Shown here: piece by piece, positions 11,067 to 12,608 of the stretch | Layout: each line of letters opens with the position of its first letter | Numbering within the stretch: position 1 is the stretch's first letter | The notes under the pieces: generated by a model | The model's input: only the letters and a program-made list of their open reading frames with translations | What the model was told of the DNA's origin: nothing | The model's database searches: none | Position numbers and translations under genes: made by a program | From: Patulibacter sp040675535 | GTDB taxonomy: Bacteria; Actinomycetota; Thermoleophilia; Solirubrobacterales; Solirubrobacteraceae | Assembly: GCF_040675535.1 (NCBI RefSeq) | Contig: NZ_JBFAPC010000161.1 | Span: forward strand, 1 to 12,608 | Direction of reading: 5' to 3' | DNA: 12,608 bases

Positions 11067-12551
11067 GTGGACCGGCTCTTCGTCCCCGACCCCGACGACG
11101 GCGCCGCGACCGGCGCCGGCCGTCCCGCGGTGCCCGACGACGCGCCCCTCGCCGCGCGGATGCGGCCCCGGGTCGTCGAGGACGTGGTCGGCCAGGAGGA
11201 CCTGCTCGGCCCGGGCCGCCCGCTGCGCGCGGCGATCGACGCCCGGATGCCGCACGCGATGCTCCTGCACGGCCCGCCCGGGTCGGGCAAGACGACGCTC
11301 GCGCGGATCGTGGCGGACGCCGCGGGCGCCGCCGTCGAGGCGCTCCAGGCCGTCGACGCGGGGAAGGCCGAGGTCCGCGCGGCCCTCGTCCGCGCCCAGG
11401 AGCGCCGCGCCGCGACCGGCACGCCGACGGTCCTCTTCATCGACGAGATCCACCGCTTCAACCGCACCCAGCAGGACGCCCTGCTGCCCGCGGTCGAGGA
11501 GGGCCTCGTGACCCTCATCGCGGCGACGACCGAGCCGGCCTGGGCCGCGGTCTCGCCCGCCCTGCGGTCGCGGCTGCGCATCTACCGCCTGCGCGCGCTG
11601 GACCAGGACGACGTCCTCGTCCTCCTGCGCCGGGCGATCGAGCGCCGGATGTTCGACCGGAGGGTCCCGGGGGCCGCCGACCCCGGGGCCACGCCGGACG
11701 ACGCCTCCCACGCCACCGCCACCTCCGTCCCGCCGGCCACCGACGCGCCCGATCCCCTCCAGGTCACGGCCGACGACGACGCCCTCGAGCTCCTCGCGTC
11801 CCGCAGCGCCGGCGACGCCCGCACCGCGCTCGGCGCCCTGGACGCGGCGGTCGCCCTCGCCCGCACGGGCACGGCGACGATGACCGGCGACACCGGCCGC
11901 GACGAGTCTGCGGACACGCCGCGCGCCGTCGTCCCGGTCCGCGTGACGTCCCGCAACGCCGGAGCAGCGCTCGACCGCGCGACGGTGACGGCCGGCCCCG
12001 ACCAGCCGCACGACCTGCTCTCGGCGTACATCAAGTCGATCCGCGGCAGCGACCCCGACGCGGCCGTGTACTACCTGGCCGGGATGCTGACGGCGGGCGA
12101 GGACCCGCGGACGGTCGCGCGGCGGCTCGTGGTCTCGGCGTCGGAGGACATCGGGCTGGCGGACCCGCAGTGCCTGCCGCTGGCGATCGCGGCGGCGGAG
12201 GTCGTCGACCGGGTCGGCATGCCGGAGTGCCGGATCGCGCTGTCGCACGTGACGATCCGCCTGGCGCTGGCGGGCAAGAGCAGCGCCGCGTACCGGGCGA
12301 TCGGCGACGCGATGGCGCACATCGAGGAGCACGGCGTGACCCCGCCGCCGCCCTACCTGCGCGGCAAGATCAGCGACGGCGCGGACCCGGGCTCCTACGA
12401 CTACCCGCACACCAACCCCGGCGGCGTGAGCGACCAGGAGCTGATGCCGGAGGGCCTCGAGGACGTCCGCTTCCTGCAGCCGGCGCCGCACGAGACGGTC
12501 CTCCAGGGCCGGGTCGCCGCGGCCCGCACGGCGCGCGGCCGCACGCCGTAG
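11067..12551 (+). CDS. rarA: RarA/MgsA-type AAA+ ATPase (replication-associated recombination protein A)
   Basis: A 494-aa cytosolic protein. RarA (MgsA; WRNIP1 in eukaryotes) is a clamp-loader-like AAA+ ATPase that acts at stalled replication forks. Seen are Walker A GPPGSGKTT (69-77), Walker B LFIDEIHRF (123-131), sensor-1 region AATTE (152-156), an arginine-finger-like SPALRSR (163-169), NDA-like sensor 2 region SAGDARTALGALD (247-259) and the RarA C-terminal tetramerisation region from SAYIKSIRGSDPDAAVYYLAGML (319-341) to ASEDIGLADP (358-367) and YDYPHTNPGG (444-453). Two low-complexity Ala/Thr/Asp insertions (about 197-232 and 266-308) are not typical. TTEN of most RarA is TTEP here. The GTG at 11067 is chosen because the Gly/Arg-rich upstream in-frame extension does not resemble protein. 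The C-terminus is slightly short but complete. It stands alone as a gene. Confidence 0.9.
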   Translation: MDRLFVPDPDDGAATGAGRPAVPDDAPLAARMRPRVVEDVVGQEDLLGPGRPLRAAIDARMPHAMLLHGPPGSGKTTLARIVADAAGAAVEALQAVDAGKAEVRAALVRAQERRAATGTPTVLFIDEIHRFNRTQQDALLPAVEEGLVTLIAATTEPAWAAVSPALRSRLRIYRLRALDQDDVLVLLRRAIERRMFDRRVPGAADPGATPDDASHATATSVPPATDAPDPLQVTADDDALELLASRSAGDARTALGALDAAVALARTGTATMTGDTGRDESADTPRAVVPVRVTSRNAGAALDRATVTAGPDQPHDLLSAYIKSIRGSDPDAAVYYLAGMLTAGEDPRTVARRLVVSASEDIGLADPQCLPLAIAAAEVVDRVGMPECRIALSHVTIRLALAGKSSAAYRAIGDAMAHIEEHGVTPPPPYLRGKISDGADPGSYDYPHTNPGGVSDQELMPEGLEDVRFLQPAPHETVLQGRVAAARTARGRTP

Positions 12552-12579
12552 CCGCCCGGCCGGCCGACCCTCCCGAGGT

Positions 12580-12598
12580 GCGCCCGCATCGGGGGCGC
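12580..12598 (+). terminator. Hairpin after rarA
   Basis: GCGCCC (12580-12585) and GGGCGC (12593-12598) form a 6-bp stem with a 7-nt loop, 28 bp after the rarA stop. There is no T tract. The remaining bases to the window edge (12608) hold nothing further I can call. Confidence 0.45.
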
Positions 12599-12608
12599 GG
12601 CCCGGAGG

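Overview
The window is very GC-rich (about three quarters G+C by eye), with GTG starts common and almost every third codon position G or C. This points to a high-GC Actinomycetota. Sec-secreted RTX and PKD proteins ending in a basic beta-sandwich module, together with dispersed intergenic repeats, make Thermoleophilia/Solirubrobacterales the most likely group. That placement is an inference from protein style and was not tested by search. Bases 1-79 are not genomic: they are degraded sequence running into the Illumina TruSeq adapter, so the left edge is a contig end.

Left part (104-3701). A minus-strand pair encodes methylmalonyl-CoA epimerase and a 72-aa protein of unknown function, ending in a strong hairpin. 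A PhzF-family isomerase is read divergently from the epimerase. It is followed by an unusual 361-aa protein built on a decad: fourteen 10-residue units of the type G-x-L-D-R-L-L-x-x-D, which continue in the same register as Gly-poor decads. A GC hairpin separates this gene from a convergent NYN-domain (PIN-like) protein.

Middle (3730-6359). An M20-family metallopeptidase lies directly upstream of the NYN gene on the minus strand and is probably co-transcribed with it. On the other side lies a 394-bp stretch with short direct repeats and a doubtful 53-codon ORF. Next is a four-helix membrane protein whose only usable start codon lies in the first copy of a perfect 49-bp tandem repeat. The 334 bp between this gene and the next convergent gene contain no protein gene I can support. 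They do hold a 7-bp tandem repeat, two perfect palindromes and a 64-bp near-perfect palindrome with an AT-richer core.

Right part (6360-12551). Two secreted proteins are translationally coupled (TGATG overlap): an RTX calcium-binding repeat protein, then a Cys-rich PKD-domain protein. Both end in a similar basic beta-sandwich module and probably act at the cell surface. Upstream is a 56-bp direct repeat, then an MpaB/DUF2236-family oxygenase (minus strand). A RarA/MgsA-type AAA+ ATPase (plus strand) is read divergently from it, and the window closes with a terminator-like hairpin.

Across the window, four genes have a TAG(C/G)(C/G)T hexamer exactly 7-8 nt before the start codon. This is the geometry of a leaderless actinobacterial promoter and fixes those starts. 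No tRNA, rRNA, CRISPR array, transposase or integrase was seen.
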